This document shows, in pieces, positions 1 through 7,689 of a DNA stretch of 60,123 nt; position 1 is the first letter of the stretch, and each line of letters begins with the position of its first letter. Location of the stretch: assembly GCA_022821645.1 (NCBI GenBank), contig JAJEDE010000010.1, positions 1 to 60,123 of the forward strand, read 5' to 3'. The notes beneath the pieces are model-generated. The model was not told the origin of the DNA. It saw only the letters and a list, made by a program, of their open reading frames with translations, and ran no database searches. The position numbers and the translations under genes are program-made. This DNA is from Chloroflexota bacterium. Its GTDB lineage: Bacteria; Chloroflexota; UBA11872.

Positions 1-1
1 C

Positions 2-334
2 GCCAACGACCCGCGCGCCATTGCCATCGCCGAGGCGGCTCGCCGGCTGGTGGAACTTCGTGACCGGTGGCTGAATCCTCCGGAGTGGGTGGAGTGGGTG
101 GATGAGCCGGTGGCGGGGTATCCGAAGCGGCCGGTGCCGACTGCCATCGCACCTCTCAGGGAACTTGGGCGGCGGACGCTGACGAATTTGTATAACGAGC
201 GGCCGCGGTGGCTGGTGGATGCGCATGCACAGCTCGACTCGACTGTGGCCGAGGCATTTGGTTGGTCAACAGATCTTGATGACGATCAAGCACTCGGGCA
301 TCTTCTAGAGTTAAACCGATTAAGCGTCGCCTGA
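2..334 (+). CDS. C-terminal end of an MmeI-like (type IIG/IIL) restriction-modification DNA methyltransferase, cut by window edge
   Basis: The frame is open from base 2 and ends with TGA at 332-334, so this is the last 110 codons of a longer gene. The tail carries the conserved end of the MmeI-like class I SAM-dependent DNA methyltransferases: a 'NDPRA..IAEAARRLVELRDRWLNPP' block, then 'LTNLYNERPRWL..AHAQLD' and 'AEAFGW..DLDDDQALGHLLELN'. In that family one polypeptide carries nuclease, methyltransferase and target-recognition parts, and this segment is the extreme C-terminus, so activity cannot be judged here. It lies directly upstream of a TIR-STAND gene, consistent with a defence island. 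Family assignment rests on remembered motif similarity. Confidence 0.75.
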   Translation, partial: ANDPRAIAIAEAARRLVELRDRWLNPPEWVEWVDEPVAGYPKRPVPTAIAPLRELGRRTLTNLYNERPRWLVDAHAQLDSTVAEAFGWSTDLDDDQALGHLLELNRLSVA

Positions 335-677
335 CTCGTCACTATCTACGAATAGCGGACTGCATCCAAGCGTTCCAACAGGCAACTGCCAGTAGAACAC
401 AGAACGCCTTCAGAAGATTCGTCACATAAAATATCCACTTGCCGAATTGCGTATCCTGATCAAACACGCTTGGCGTTCTCATTTCACTGCGCTGCAACCC
501 CAATGCCTTAGCCGATGACCCCAACTGCTGCACCACCGATGGATTCCCCGAGTACAATCACCAACTCCCACTCTGAACGTGCTGAAGCACACCGACTATG
601 GGGCCGAACGGTACAGTCGAAGCGTGATCCACGCCTGTGCTATCGTGCGAAAGACGGTATAGAGCGCCCACAGCAAC
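335..677. other. Intergenic stretch, AT-richer than average
   Basis: This 343-bp gap separates the methyltransferase end from the TIR gene. A minus-strand reading frame (557 to 342, 71 codons, TTG start) encodes one hydrophobic segment, but it has no clear ribosome-binding site and no recognisable family, so I do not call it. The promoter of the TIR gene should lie here; I see no convincing -35/-10 pair or terminator. Confidence 0.4.
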
Positions 678-3197
678 ATGCCAACGACCGACAGTGGAAC
701 ACGCATCAAGTTATTCTATTCGTATTCTCACCAAGACGAATGCCATCGGGACCGGATGGAGACTGCTCTCGCACTTCTACGCAACGACAACAAGCTCGAC
801 GAGTGGCACGACGCGAGAATTCTCACGGGACAGAGCATATCTCGAGAGCTCAGAAAACAAATGGACGAATCAGACATTGTCGCGTTCTTACTAAGCCCTG
901 ACTTTATCGCATCTCCAGAGTGCATGAAAGAATGGAACTATGTCAAATCTCGAAGTGCGAATGACAAGAGACTGATTAGAATACCGATAGTCGTACGACC
1001 ATGTGCTTGGCTGGATCTCCTTGCTGACGATGACATCAAGGCCCTGCCCAAAGATGGACATCCCGTTACCCTCTTTGACAGTCGTGACACGGCGTGGAAC
1101 CAAGTATATGGTGGCATCAAATCCGTAATCGAGCATTTGAATGCTACATTCACACCAAAAGTCAACTTTATAGAAGAAATGGAATACACAGACTTCATCG
1201 GCATCGAACGGTTGTCTCTCAGCGAGTTATTCGTCTTTCCCACTCTCGCGCATGTCGACGCCCAGACCGACGCCGAGTATGCTGCTCCAAGGACTATCCG
1301 TAGTACAGACGAGCTCCTCAATTGCGATCGAGCCTTGATAAGTGGAGAGGAGAAATGCGGCCGAACAGCGCTTGCGCGATCGATGCATCTACATCTGATC
1401 GAGAAGCGATCTCCATCGCTATTAATTGACTTATCCGACATCTCACATCGGGCTCGTAACCGGCTCTTTGAACAGAACTATCAACAGCAATTTCACGGCG
1501 ACTACAGCCTATGGGCAGCGCAGGAGAACAAGACCATAATCTTCGACAATCTCACCTCCGATCCACGTGCCCTATCAGTAATACAACTAGCTGAGGAGAC
1601 TTTCGAACGAATAGTCGTCATGACTACTTCAGACGAATACCGTGCATATTTTCACGACGAACACCGTCTTGCCCATTTCACACATCTCAAGATCGACACA
1701 CTGAGCCTTGCAGATCAAGAAGTACTCATCAAGAATCATCTCGCCGCGGCAGATCCTACGAGACCAGTTACTCATGGTCTGGTGGACCGAATGGAAGATC
1801 ACGTGAACTCCATCGTTATCGACAACAATGTTGTCCCCCGCTATGCATTCTATATATTGTCCATCCTACAATCACGTGAGCGGTATATGCCCGGAGATGT
1901 GTCAATCACGTCCTACGGGCACTGTTACCAAGCCCTGATCTTCGCTAACCTCGTCAGATCCGGCGTCGCAAAAGAGGATGATCAAATTAACGCCTGTTAC
2001 AATTTTGCAGAACACTTAGCCTTTGCCCTATATGAACACCGATGCGCAGGCCAAACAGAAGCGTTCGATTTTGATGAGTTTCGAGAAAAATATACTGCAA
2101 GGTTCTATATTGAAGATGCGCTTATGAATCGTGTCACGAGCACACCTTACGGAATCGTAGGAACCGACGGTAGCTTCAAGTCCGACTATATGTACTACTA
2201 TTTCTTAGGAAAGTACCTCTCCGGCAGTGGTGCCGTTGGAAGATCAGAGCTTGCATCAATGTGCGACAACACCTTCAAGCAGGATAGTTATTTGACAATT
2301 CTATTCGCCATTCATCACACGGGCGATGACGCCATCATTGACGAGATTCTCCGCAAAACCGAGGATAGTCTGGCACACATCCAGCCTGCTTCGTTAAGCG
2401 CCGAAGAGACGCAGCGGTTTGAGAGTCTCGTCAAAGATCTGCCTCCCGACATATTGGCACGGAAACCTGGTCAGGATGGTGATGACATAGATGAAAACCG
2501 CAGGCAAGCACGAGTGATTCAAGATAGTCTTTCAGACGACCAGACCAATGTTGCCAGTGAAGCTGCGAGCGCATCGGACGATGATAACGATGATCGGGTC
2601 GGTATTCTAAGGATCCTGAAGAACAATAAGATCATTGGGCAAGTGCTTCGGAATCGTCATGGCAACCTCGAAAAGACGAAGATCGAAGAGATTATTCAGG
2701 TTGTAGCAGACAGCGGACTTCGGCTCGTAAACTCCGTTCTGGCTGACGAAGAACAGATCGCTCAGCAAGCCACGTATATTCATGCAAAAACGCCTGAGTT
2801 GGATTTGCCGCTGGTGCAGAAACTCGTCGAGTTCGTTTCGTTCATTTGGACAGTTGGCAATGTCGAGCTGATTGTTCAGGCGATAAATGTTCCCGCAGTT
2901 AAAGACGCCGTCAATTCAGTTGTTCGAGATAAGGGATCTCCTGCCTATGATCTAATAGGCTATTTCAGACAACTTGCCAGTGCTCCCCAGTTGACTATGT
3001 CGGAACGTGACAGGCTTGCGTCCTTACTGAGGGATCACGACTTTGTGTTTGTAAGAAGTGTCGCCTCGTTACGGACGCAGACTTACATCAACACACATCG
3101 AAGCGATCGGAGGGTGGAGCAAGCTGTGTTTAGCATCTTGAATATTCCGGGAAGTCGAAGGCACGTCTATGGAGCGCGATTTCAGCGTCGGTCCTAA
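678..3197 (+). CDS. TIR-domain STAND NTPase, probable anti-phage defence protein
   Basis: An 839-residue protein. Residues 10-150 form a TIR_2-type domain: 'KLFYSYSHQDE' is the first strand, and 'FLLSPDFIASPECMKEW' holds the likely catalytic Glu85 of NAD-cleaving TIRs. A STAND-type ATPase core follows. The P-loop 'ISGEEKCGRTAL' (223-230) has Arg229 where Walker A normally has Lys, and 'TIIFDNL' with Asp290 fits Walker B. A helical region with 'YMYYYFLGKYL' (about 500) is typical of such proteins. The C-terminal third is alpha-helical and probably the sensor; 'GQVLRNRHGNLEKTKIEEII' matches tails of related STAND proteins. In this class, sensing of a phage component is expected to assemble the ATPase and activate TIR NAD depletion; that role is inferred. 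Base composition is visibly AT-richer than the neighbours, suggesting transfer. ATG 678 precedes the TIR fold by only nine residues. Confidence 0.85.
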   Translation: MPTTDSGTRIKLFYSYSHQDECHRDRMETALALLRNDNKLDEWHDARILTGQSISRELRKQMDESDIVAFLLSPDFIASPECMKEWNYVKSRSANDKRLIRIPIVVRPCAWLDLLADDDIKALPKDGHPVTLFDSRDTAWNQVYGGIKSVIEHLNATFTPKVNFIEEMEYTDFIGIERLSLSELFVFPTLAHVDAQTDAEYAAPRTIRSTDELLNCDRALISGEEKCGRTALARSMHLHLIEKRSPSLLIDLSDISHRARNRLFEQNYQQQFHGDYSLWAAQENKTIIFDNLTSDPRALSVIQLAEETFERIVVMTTSDEYRAYFHDEHRLAHFTHLKIDTLSLADQEVLIKNHLAAADPTRPVTHGLVDRMEDHVNSIVIDNNVVPRYAFYILSILQSRERYMPGDVSITSYGHCYQALIFANLVRSGVAKEDDQINACYNFAEHLAFALYEHRCAGQTEAFDFDEFREKYTARFYIEDALMNRVTSTPYGIVGTDGSFKSDYMYYYFLGKYLSGSGAVGRSELASMCDNTFKQDSYLTILFAIHHTGDDAIIDEILRKTEDSLAHIQPASLSAEETQRFESLVKDLPPDILARKPGQDGDDIDENRRQARVIQDSLSDDQTNVASEAASASDDDNDDRVGILRILKNNKIIGQVLRNRHGNLEKTKIEEIIQVVADSGLRLVNSVLADEEQIAQQATYIHAKTPELDLPLVQKLVEFVSFIWTVGNVELIVQAINVPAVKDAVNSVVRDKGSPAYDLIGYFRQLASAPQLTMSERDRLASLLRDHDFVFVRSVASLRTQTYINTHRSDRRVEQAVFSILNIPGSRRHVYGARFQRRS

Positions 3198-3267
3198 TTC
3201 GCTGGAGTCCCGTCAATTGTGTTCTCCGATGCTTCGGTGTCTTGGCCGATTGCCAAAGAGCGAAATA

Positions 3268-3363
3268 CGAATTCGACGCGCCCCCCGCGCCCACCTCACC
3301 ACGTGGCCATGTGGTGAGGTGGGTGCAACACAAAAATGACGGGGGGCCGCGGAGTCGAACTCG
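3268..3363. repeat. Nested palindromic element (MITE-like or long hairpin)
   Basis: A perfect 13-bp inverted repeat (CCCACCTCACCAC at 3290-3302 and its complement at 3311-3323, 8-bp loop) sits inside a second imperfect pair of arms (3268-3286 and 3341-3363, sharing CGAATTCGA...CGCCCCCC with its complement). No T-run follows, so it is not a standard terminator for the TIR gene just upstream. The nested symmetry suggests a degraded miniature transposable element or an extended extragenic palindrome. Confidence 0.5.
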
Positions 3364-3369
3364 ACCGGA

Positions 3370-3670
3370 AGATCCCTCGCTCTGACCTTCCCGCAGGACA
3401 GACTCATGCGTAACCCTAGCGTGATTGCCCGAAAGAGCCCTCGCCCCAACCTTCTCCGCCGGGAGAGGCTCTTGCGTAACACAGGGTTGGTTGCGCGGAA
3501 GACGGACGGGTCACAGACGCCGCCCCTACGCTGGAATGGATGCGGAGGCTGCTTCGACACGGGTCTCCGATGGATTCCGACCCGGCTTACCACGAACGGG
3601 CGGGGGGTGGTTGCCCGGAAGAGGCCGATTAGAAACCGGCCCCTACGAAGGAGAAGGCGAGGAGCGGACG
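3370..3670. repeat. Gene-free stretch made of dispersed short repeats
   Basis: This stretch contains tandem degenerate copies of a motif like 'TTGCGTAAC..TAG..TGGTTGCCCGGAAG' (around 3407, 3472 and 3605) and a CCTCGCCCCAACCTTCTCC...GGGAGAGG palindrome (3437-3470). The same family recurs at 5029-5115, 10853-11045 and 11952-12252. Short 'GGCCCCTACG'-like words near 3522 and 3638 are probably another dispersed repeat. I see no credible gene; open frames here are GC-driven. Confidence 0.6.
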
Positions 3671-3683
3671 GTGGGGCGGGGGG

Positions 3684-4100
3684 TTAGGAGGGGTGGGTGG
3701 GAGCGGAGTGGAGGACGGTTATGCCTTCGGATGGGAATCGCTGGTCCAGGGAGTAGACGGCCGCTCCCGGCTGTGAGCGGGCGGCGGCCCAGAGGAGGGC
3801 ATCGGCGAAGGAGACGCGGCCGGAGGGGCGGCAGAGCATCAGCGCGCTGAGCACGAGTTCCTTTTGGAGCCGGAAGGTGCCGATGTTGGCTTTGCGCAGC
3901 AGGGCCATGAGGCTGTCAACAATGGCTGTCCTGGGCACCTGGTATACGGATTGCAGGACGTAGGCGGTCTCGACGATGACGACATCGGTGACCAGGAGCG
4001 CGCGGTCGCCATCGATGACCTGCGCGCTGATCTCAGCGAGGTGGGGCGGATCGCCGGTGAGGTAGCGGACGAGCATGGAGGTATCGAGCAGATCGCTCAC
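3684..4100 (-). CDS. vapC: PIN-domain ribonuclease toxin, VapC family
   Basis: A 138-residue PIN-domain protein, the usual VapC size. The acidic metal-binding residues are visible in order: Asp6 in 'LLDTS', Glu44 in 'VETAYVL', Asp100 in 'SFADALLWA' and Asp119 in 'YSLDQRF'. VapC toxins are Mg-dependent endoribonucleases that cut specific tRNAs or rRNA and are neutralised by the partner VapB. The gene overlaps the upstream antitoxin by 4 bp (ATGA at 4097-4100), a translational-coupling arrangement typical of vapBC. The RNA target cannot be read from sequence. Confidence 0.9.
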   Translation of the reverse strand: MSDLLDTSMLVRYLTGDPPHLAEISAQVIDGDRALLVTDVVIVETAYVLQSVYQVPRTAIVDSLMALLRKANIGTFRLQKELVLSALMLCRPSGRVSFADALLWAAARSQPGAAVYSLDQRFPSEGITVLHSAPTHPS

Positions 4101-4369
4101 CGGGTGTCCGGCGCCTGGTGTTTTTGGGTTGCGGCGTCATGCCAGCCGCTTTCGCGCGCCTGCCGCCATTCCTCGGGGGCGACGCGGGCCTTGATGTGGG
4201 GCGCGAGGCTGCCCTTGAGCGATTGGCGGTGCTCGGGAGGCAGGAAGACGATCTGGACATGGTCGTCGACGGCGCGCTGAATGGTGATCCAGCCCGGGCC
4301 GATGCCGAGTTTGTCGCGGATCTCCTTGGCGATGACGACCTGGCCTTTTGTTCCTACTTTGTTGGGCAC
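4097..4369 (-). CDS. vapB: AbrB/MazE-type antitoxin, VapB family
   Basis: A 90-residue protein starting with the swapped-hairpin AbrB fold: 'KVGTKGQVVIAKEIRDKLGIGPG' is the DNA-binding SpoVT/AbrB signature (residues 4-26). The C-terminal half ('EEWRQARESGWHDAA') should be the flexible toxin-binding tail. The start is GTG at 4369, chosen because an AGGAGG ribosome-binding site (complement of 4377-4382) sits 7 nt upstream and the fold begins immediately. It forms an operon with vapC. As in related systems, the antitoxin probably represses its own promoter through the palindrome at 4370-4397. Confidence 0.88.
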   Translation of the reverse strand: MPNKVGTKGQVVIAKEIRDKLGIGPGWITIQRAVDDHVQIVFLPPEHRQSLKGSLAPHIKARVAPEEWRQARESGWHDAATQKHQAPDTR

Positions 4370-4397
4370 AGTTATACCTCCTGGGTTGAGTATAACT
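4370..4397 (-). promoter_or_regulatory. Candidate VapB operator overlapping the vapB ribosome-binding site
   Basis: A perfect inverted repeat, AGTTATAC (4370-4377) and GTATAACT (4390-4397), is separated by 12 bp. The AGGAGG Shine-Dalgarno of vapB lies between and beside the arms, and the repeat abuts the GTG start. The half-sites are 20 bp apart, about two helical turns, fitting a dimeric AbrB-fold repressor. Bound VapB would block transcript initiation or elongation; a hairpin in the mRNA could also mask the ribosome-binding site. Confidence 0.6.
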
Positions 4398-4789
4398 GCG
4401 AGGGATTGAGTGGTACTTGTGCGGCCAGGCGGTTCAGCATGAGCGGAGGGAGAAGGGGAGAGGGGAGAGGGGAGAGAAGTGAGAGAGGAGCAGGAGCGGG
4501 ATCAAGTGGTTGGCGAGGAGGCGGCGGCGTATGGGGTGTGTTGTGGTGTGAGGCGGCGATGGCTCTCTTAGGGGTCGGGGAGCGTTTCGGCCGATGACGT
4601 ATAACGGCTGGCTGAGCTGGACGCACAGCGAGAGCAAGACTTTGAGATTCTCGAGAGATTCGGCCGAGCGTTTCGCGACCAGACAGCGGAGCAGTTCGAG
4701 GAAGCCGTAGCTCAAGCGGTCACCGACGTGCGAGCCGAGAATCGACGCAGGGCGGAGCGCCGCCACGGGCGGCCTGCTGAGAGCCGGTT
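4398..4789. other. Gene-free stretch with a possible coding remnant
   Basis: Purine-rich low-complexity sequence (about 4440-4500) is followed at 4608-4780 by a plus-strand frame that reads as a charged helix ('REQDFEILERFGRAFRDQT', 'EEAVAQAVTDVRAENRRRAE'). It has a stop just upstream, no start codon and no ribosome-binding site, and then runs into the transposase remnant in another frame. It is best read as a fragment of an unidentified gene disrupted near the insertion-sequence remnant. Confidence 0.35.
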
Positions 4790-5022
4790 GCTTCGCCCGA
4801 TGCAATGCCAGTGGAGCAATCCAGGTGCGCGTTTCGGCGACGGGCCGGTGGGCGGGCTCCGAAGAGCCTGCGGGGTGAGACGGTCGCGATCCGCCCAACC
4901 GCCACCGACGGCTGCTGGACCATGCACTTTATGACCGACCAGGTGGCCACCCTCGATCTCCGAAACCTCGCCTGAATGTGTAAACCATGTCTCCGAACGT
5001 CTGTAAACCATGTGTCCGGTCT
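4790..5022 (+). mobile_element. Degraded 3' end of an IS481-like insertion sequence
   Basis: The plus frame ending with TGA at 4973-4975 reads 'LRGETVAIRPTATDGCWT' followed by 'MHFMTDQVATLDLRNLA', which matches the C-terminal domain of IS481/rve integrase-type transposases (pattern L.GE.V......DG.W...F.....LDLR). The catalytic DDE core is absent. Just beyond the stop are two 12-bp direct copies of TGTAAACCATGT (4979-4990 and 5002-5013), each followed by a TCCG word. This resembles the repeated terminal sequence of such elements. Only this end is present, so the element is dead. Confidence 0.6.
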
Positions 5023-5028
5023 GGACAC

Positions 5029-5115
5029 CCCACGGGGAGAGGGAGCAAGAGCGGTCCCTCAATCGAGGGCGAGGGGCGTTTTGCAAATGTCTCAGAGAGG
5101 CGCAAGAGCGGGCGC
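5029..5115. repeat. Dispersed intergenic repeat, copy B
   Basis: This copy contains GGGGAGAGGGAGCAAGAGC, then GGTCCCTC...GAGGGCGAGGGGCGTTT, then TTTGCAAATGTCTC and AGGCGCAAGAGCG. The order of words is the same as in the copies at 10930-11035 and 12120-12230. It lies upstream of trpS and downstream of the IS remnant. Confidence 0.6.
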
Positions 5116-5195
5116 GCGCTTGAGTAGGCAGGGGTCACGCGAAGGTTTGCGGTGGCAGTATGGGTGGGTTGGGGGGATTGGGGAGGTTATTGGTT

Positions 5196-6257
5196 ATGTC
5201 GGAGTCGGTTGACGCGCCGGATGGGGGGCGGGGCCGCATCCTGACGGGGTTGCGGCCTTCCGGGCCCTCGCACGTGGGGCATTACGCGGGGGCGTTTTCG
5301 CAGTGGCTGGAGTTGCAGGAGGAGTACGAGTCGTTTTTCCTGCTGGCCGATTACCAGGTTTCCGACTACGCCGACAACCTGCCGTGGATTCGCTGGGGTC
5401 TCTGGGAAGTGACGCTGGACTGGCTGGGGGTGGGGCTGGACCCGAATATCTCGCACTTCGTGATCGAGAGCGGGGTGCCGGAGTTCGCGGAGCTGACGCT
5501 GCATTTGAGCTGGTTCCTGGGGCTGGGTCACCTGCAGCGGAATCCGACGCTGAAGGCCGAGTTGGCGGATCTTGAAGAGACGAATACGTCGGTGCCTGTG
5601 GCGTTTTTCAACTACCCGGTGATGCAGATTTCCAACATCCTGCTGCCGCTGGCGCACCTGGTGCCGGTGGGGGAGGACCAGTTGCCGCACATCGAGATGA
5701 CGCGGGACGTGGCGATCCGGTTCAACCGGCGGTTTGGGGAGACGTTCGTCGTTCCCAGGGGTCGGGTTGGCGAGGTGCCGCGGCTGGTTGGGATCGACGG
5801 CAAGGGGAAGATGGGGACGTCGGCGGGGAACGCCATTTTCCTGAAGGATTCCGAAGAAACGCTGCGGGCGAAGGTGCGGAGCATGTTTACGGACCCGAAG
5901 CGACTGCGGGCGACGGATCCGGGGACCGTGGAAGGCAACCCGGTGTTCATGTACCACGACGCGTTCAATCCCAACACCGATGAGGTGGACGACCTGAAGG
6001 CGCGGTACCGGGTGGGCAAGGTCGGCGACGTGGAGGTAAAGGACCGGCTGTTCAACGCGATGAACAGGTTCCTGGAGCCGATCCGGGAGCGTCGAGCGGA
6101 TTGGGAAGCGCGGCCGGATGACGTGCGGGACGTGCTGGCGGCGGGGACGGCGGAGACGAAGCGCCGGGCGGAGCCGCTGATGGAGCAGGTGCGGAGCGCG
6201 CTGGACCTGGACTACCTGACGGCCGGGCCGCCGTCGGCGCCGGAGGGGGCGCCGTAG
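5196..6257 (+). CDS. trpS: Tryptophanyl-tRNA synthetase
   Basis: A class Ic aminoacyl-tRNA synthetase that charges tRNA-Trp with tryptophan using ATP. The HIGH-type motif appears as 'SGPSHVGHYAGA' near residue 25 and the KMSKS-type loop as 'GKGKMGTSAGNAI' near 210. 'PVMQISNILLPLAHLVPVGEDQLPHIEMTRDVA' is the family's characteristic central stretch. About 353 residues is normal for bacterial TrpS. I place the start at ATG 5196 because GGGGAGG lies 9 nt upstream; the in-frame ATG at 5160 adds only a glycine-rich extension. No T-box or trp leader is evident upstream, where the sequence is a dispersed repeat. It seems monocistronic or leads into the NUDIX pair 40 bp downstream. Confidence 0.93.
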   Translation: MSESVDAPDGGRGRILTGLRPSGPSHVGHYAGAFSQWLELQEEYESFFLLADYQVSDYADNLPWIRWGLWEVTLDWLGVGLDPNISHFVIESGVPEFAELTLHLSWFLGLGHLQRNPTLKAELADLEETNTSVPVAFFNYPVMQISNILLPLAHLVPVGEDQLPHIEMTRDVAIRFNRRFGETFVVPRGRVGEVPRLVGIDGKGKMGTSAGNAIFLKDSEETLRAKVRSMFTDPKRLRATDPGTVEGNPVFMYHDAFNPNTDEVDDLKARYRVGKVGDVEVKDRLFNAMNRFLEPIRERRADWEARPDDVRDVLAAGTAETKRRAEPLMEQVRSALDLDYLTAGPPSAPEGAP

Positions 6258-6297
6258 GGCCGGCGTTCAGGCATACGATCCAAGCAGGAAGATCAAG

Positions 6298-6834
6298 TTG
6301 ACCACACGGGACGAGCCCGCCTGGGCTAAACGGGGCGGTCCGGTTACTCGGGCCGCCAGGCGGCTGCCGGAGGGGTCGCTGCCGTCGTGGGCGTGGATTC
6401 GGCCGCAGGCATTGGTCGCGATACGCGATGGGTCGCGCGTGCTGGTGCAGGACTATGCGGCGACCGGCGGACCGCCGGCCTACCGGCCGCTGGGCGGCGC
6501 GGTGGACCATGGCGAACTGGCCGAGGATGCGGCGGTGCGTGAGATCCGGGAAGAGTTGGGCGCGGAGATCACGGACGTTCGGCTGCTTGGGGTGCTGGAG
6601 AACATCTACTCGAAGGACGACAAGGACTGGCACGAGATCGTGTTCATGTTCGAGGCGCGGTTTGCGGATGGGTCGCTCGAGGCGGCGGAGCGGCTGGTGG
6701 GGGTGGAGGGTGACGGGGATCGGATCGAGGCCGTGTGGCTGGACGTGTCGGAGCCCCTGGACGCGCCGTTGTATCCGCCCGGGCTGCTGGAGCTGTTGCG
6801 GGCGCGGCTGGCTGCGGTCGCCGCTGACGACTGA
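6298..6834 (+). CDS. NUDIX hydrolase, first of a tandem pair
   Basis: A 178-residue NUDIX protein. The Nudix box GX5EX7REUXEEXGU is intact as 'GGAVDHGELAEDAAVREIRE' continuing 'ELGAEI' (about residues 66-91), giving the Mg-binding helix. These enzymes cleave nucleoside diphosphates linked to another moiety; substrate is not predictable. The start is TTG at 6298 with AGGA upstream; the extra N-terminal 25 residues are not part of the fold and a later start is possible. The next gene is a clear paralogue beginning one base after this stop codon, so the two arose by tandem duplication and are probably cotranslated. Confidence 0.85.
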   Translation: MTTRDEPAWAKRGGPVTRAARRLPEGSLPSWAWIRPQALVAIRDGSRVLVQDYAATGGPPAYRPLGGAVDHGELAEDAAVREIREELGAEITDVRLLGVLENIYSKDDKDWHEIVFMFEARFADGSLEAAERLVGVEGDGDRIEAVWLDVSEPLDAPLYPPGLLELLRARLAAVAADD

Positions 6835-7314
6835 TTGACGTTTCGAGTGGACGAATTAGTGAGGTCCGGACTGCTGCCGTCGTGGGCGGGGATCCGGCCA
6901 CTGGCGCTGGCGGTGTTTCGGGATGGGCCGCGCATCCTGGTGGAGGACAACGCGGCGTGGGACCGGCGCGACTGGTTTTATCGCCCGCCAGGCGGGGGCG
7001 TTGAGTTTGGCGAACGGGCGATTGACGCGGTTCGGCGGGAGATGCGGGAGGAGTTCGGCGCCGAGATCAGGGACGTGCGGCAGTTGGGGACGCTGGAGAA
7101 CATCTTCGACTATCACGGTCGGCCGGGGCATGAGGTCGTGTTCGTGTTTGAGGCGCGGTTTGCGGAGGGCTCCTTCTACGAGGCCGAGCGGATTGAGGGC
7201 ACGGAGGGCGGCGGCACGCGGATCGTGGCCGTTTGGATTGATGTGTCGGAGCCGTTGGATCGGCCGTTGTATCCGTTGGGGCTGTTGGAGCTCTTAGCTA
7301 GCGGAGACGACTGA
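6835..7314 (+). CDS. NUDIX hydrolase, second of a tandem pair
   Basis: A 159-residue paralogue of the preceding gene. It shares 'LPSWAGIRPLALAVFRDG', 'LENIF', 'FEARFAEGS' and 'ERIEGTEGGGTRI' with it, and the complete Nudix box 'GGGVEFGERAIDAVRREMRE' continuing 'EFGAEI'. The TTG at 6835 directly follows the upstream TGA; a GTG at 6847 is the alternative. With no intergenic space, reinitiation by terminating ribosomes is likely. The 'RDGPRILVEDN' and 'DYHGRPGHEVVFVFEARF' strands suggest a small nucleotide-like substrate, but specificity is unknown. Confidence 0.85.
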   Translation: MTFRVDELVRSGLLPSWAGIRPLALAVFRDGPRILVEDNAAWDRRDWFYRPPGGGVEFGERAIDAVRREMREEFGAEIRDVRQLGTLENIFDYHGRPGHEVVFVFEARFAEGSFYEAERIEGTEGGGTRIVAVWIDVSEPLDRPLYPLGLLELLASGDD

Positions 7315-7335
7315 GGATTCAGGTCTGACGAAGAC

Positions 7336-7689
7336 TCAGTCCTGGCGGGCGTCGGAGTCGGTTAGCAGGGAGTCGATGGTGGTGTTGAGGGTGGCGGCGA
7401 GTTTGGCGAGGGTGGCGGCGGAGCCGGGTTTGCGGCGGCGTTCGATTTCGGAGAGGTAGCTGGGGGAGATGCCGGTCCGGCGGGCAAGCTCGCGCAGGGT
7501 GAGGCCGCGGTGGGCGCGGAAGGCGACGAGCGGAGATTCGCCGCGGATGATGGCGAGTGCGACGGGGTGGGGGATGCGGCTGCCGTCGTCGGCTTCGAGG
7601 GCGGCGAGGCGGTCCTCGAGTTCCTCGTTTCGAGCTAGCAGCGCCTGATAGGCCGATTGCGTCAGGTGGACGGTTGGCTCACTAGTCAT
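7336..7689 (-). CDS. XRE-family helix-turn-helix antitoxin (HigA-like)
   Basis: A 117-residue protein. The N-terminal 35 residues form an acidic helical segment ('YQALLARNEELEDRLAALEA'). A Cro/CI helix-turn-helix follows at about 58-112 ('LTLRELARRTGISPSYLSEI' then 'ERRRKPGSAATLAKLAATLN'). The gene is downstream of a RelE-fold toxin and overlaps it by 8 bp, the toxin-first order typical of HigBA-like modules. It should neutralise the toxin and, with it, repress the operon through the palindrome at 7961-7977. It is distinct from short HigA proteins in carrying the extra N-terminal helix. Confidence 0.85.
   Translation of the reverse strand: MTSEPTVHLTQSAYQALLARNEELEDRLAALEADDGSRIPHPVALAIIRGESPLVAFRAHRGLTLRELARRTGISPSYLSEIERRRKPGSAATLAKLAATLNTTIDSLLTDSDARQD

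Noticed and set aside
342..557. 71-codon minus-strand frame with one hydrophobic segment
   Set aside because: TTG start, no ribosome-binding site and no recognisable family; kept only as a note on the intergenic region.
5110..5195. T-box or trp leader upstream of trpS
   Set aside because: No specifier loop, T-box sequence or Trp-rich leader peptide is visible; the region is repeat-derived.
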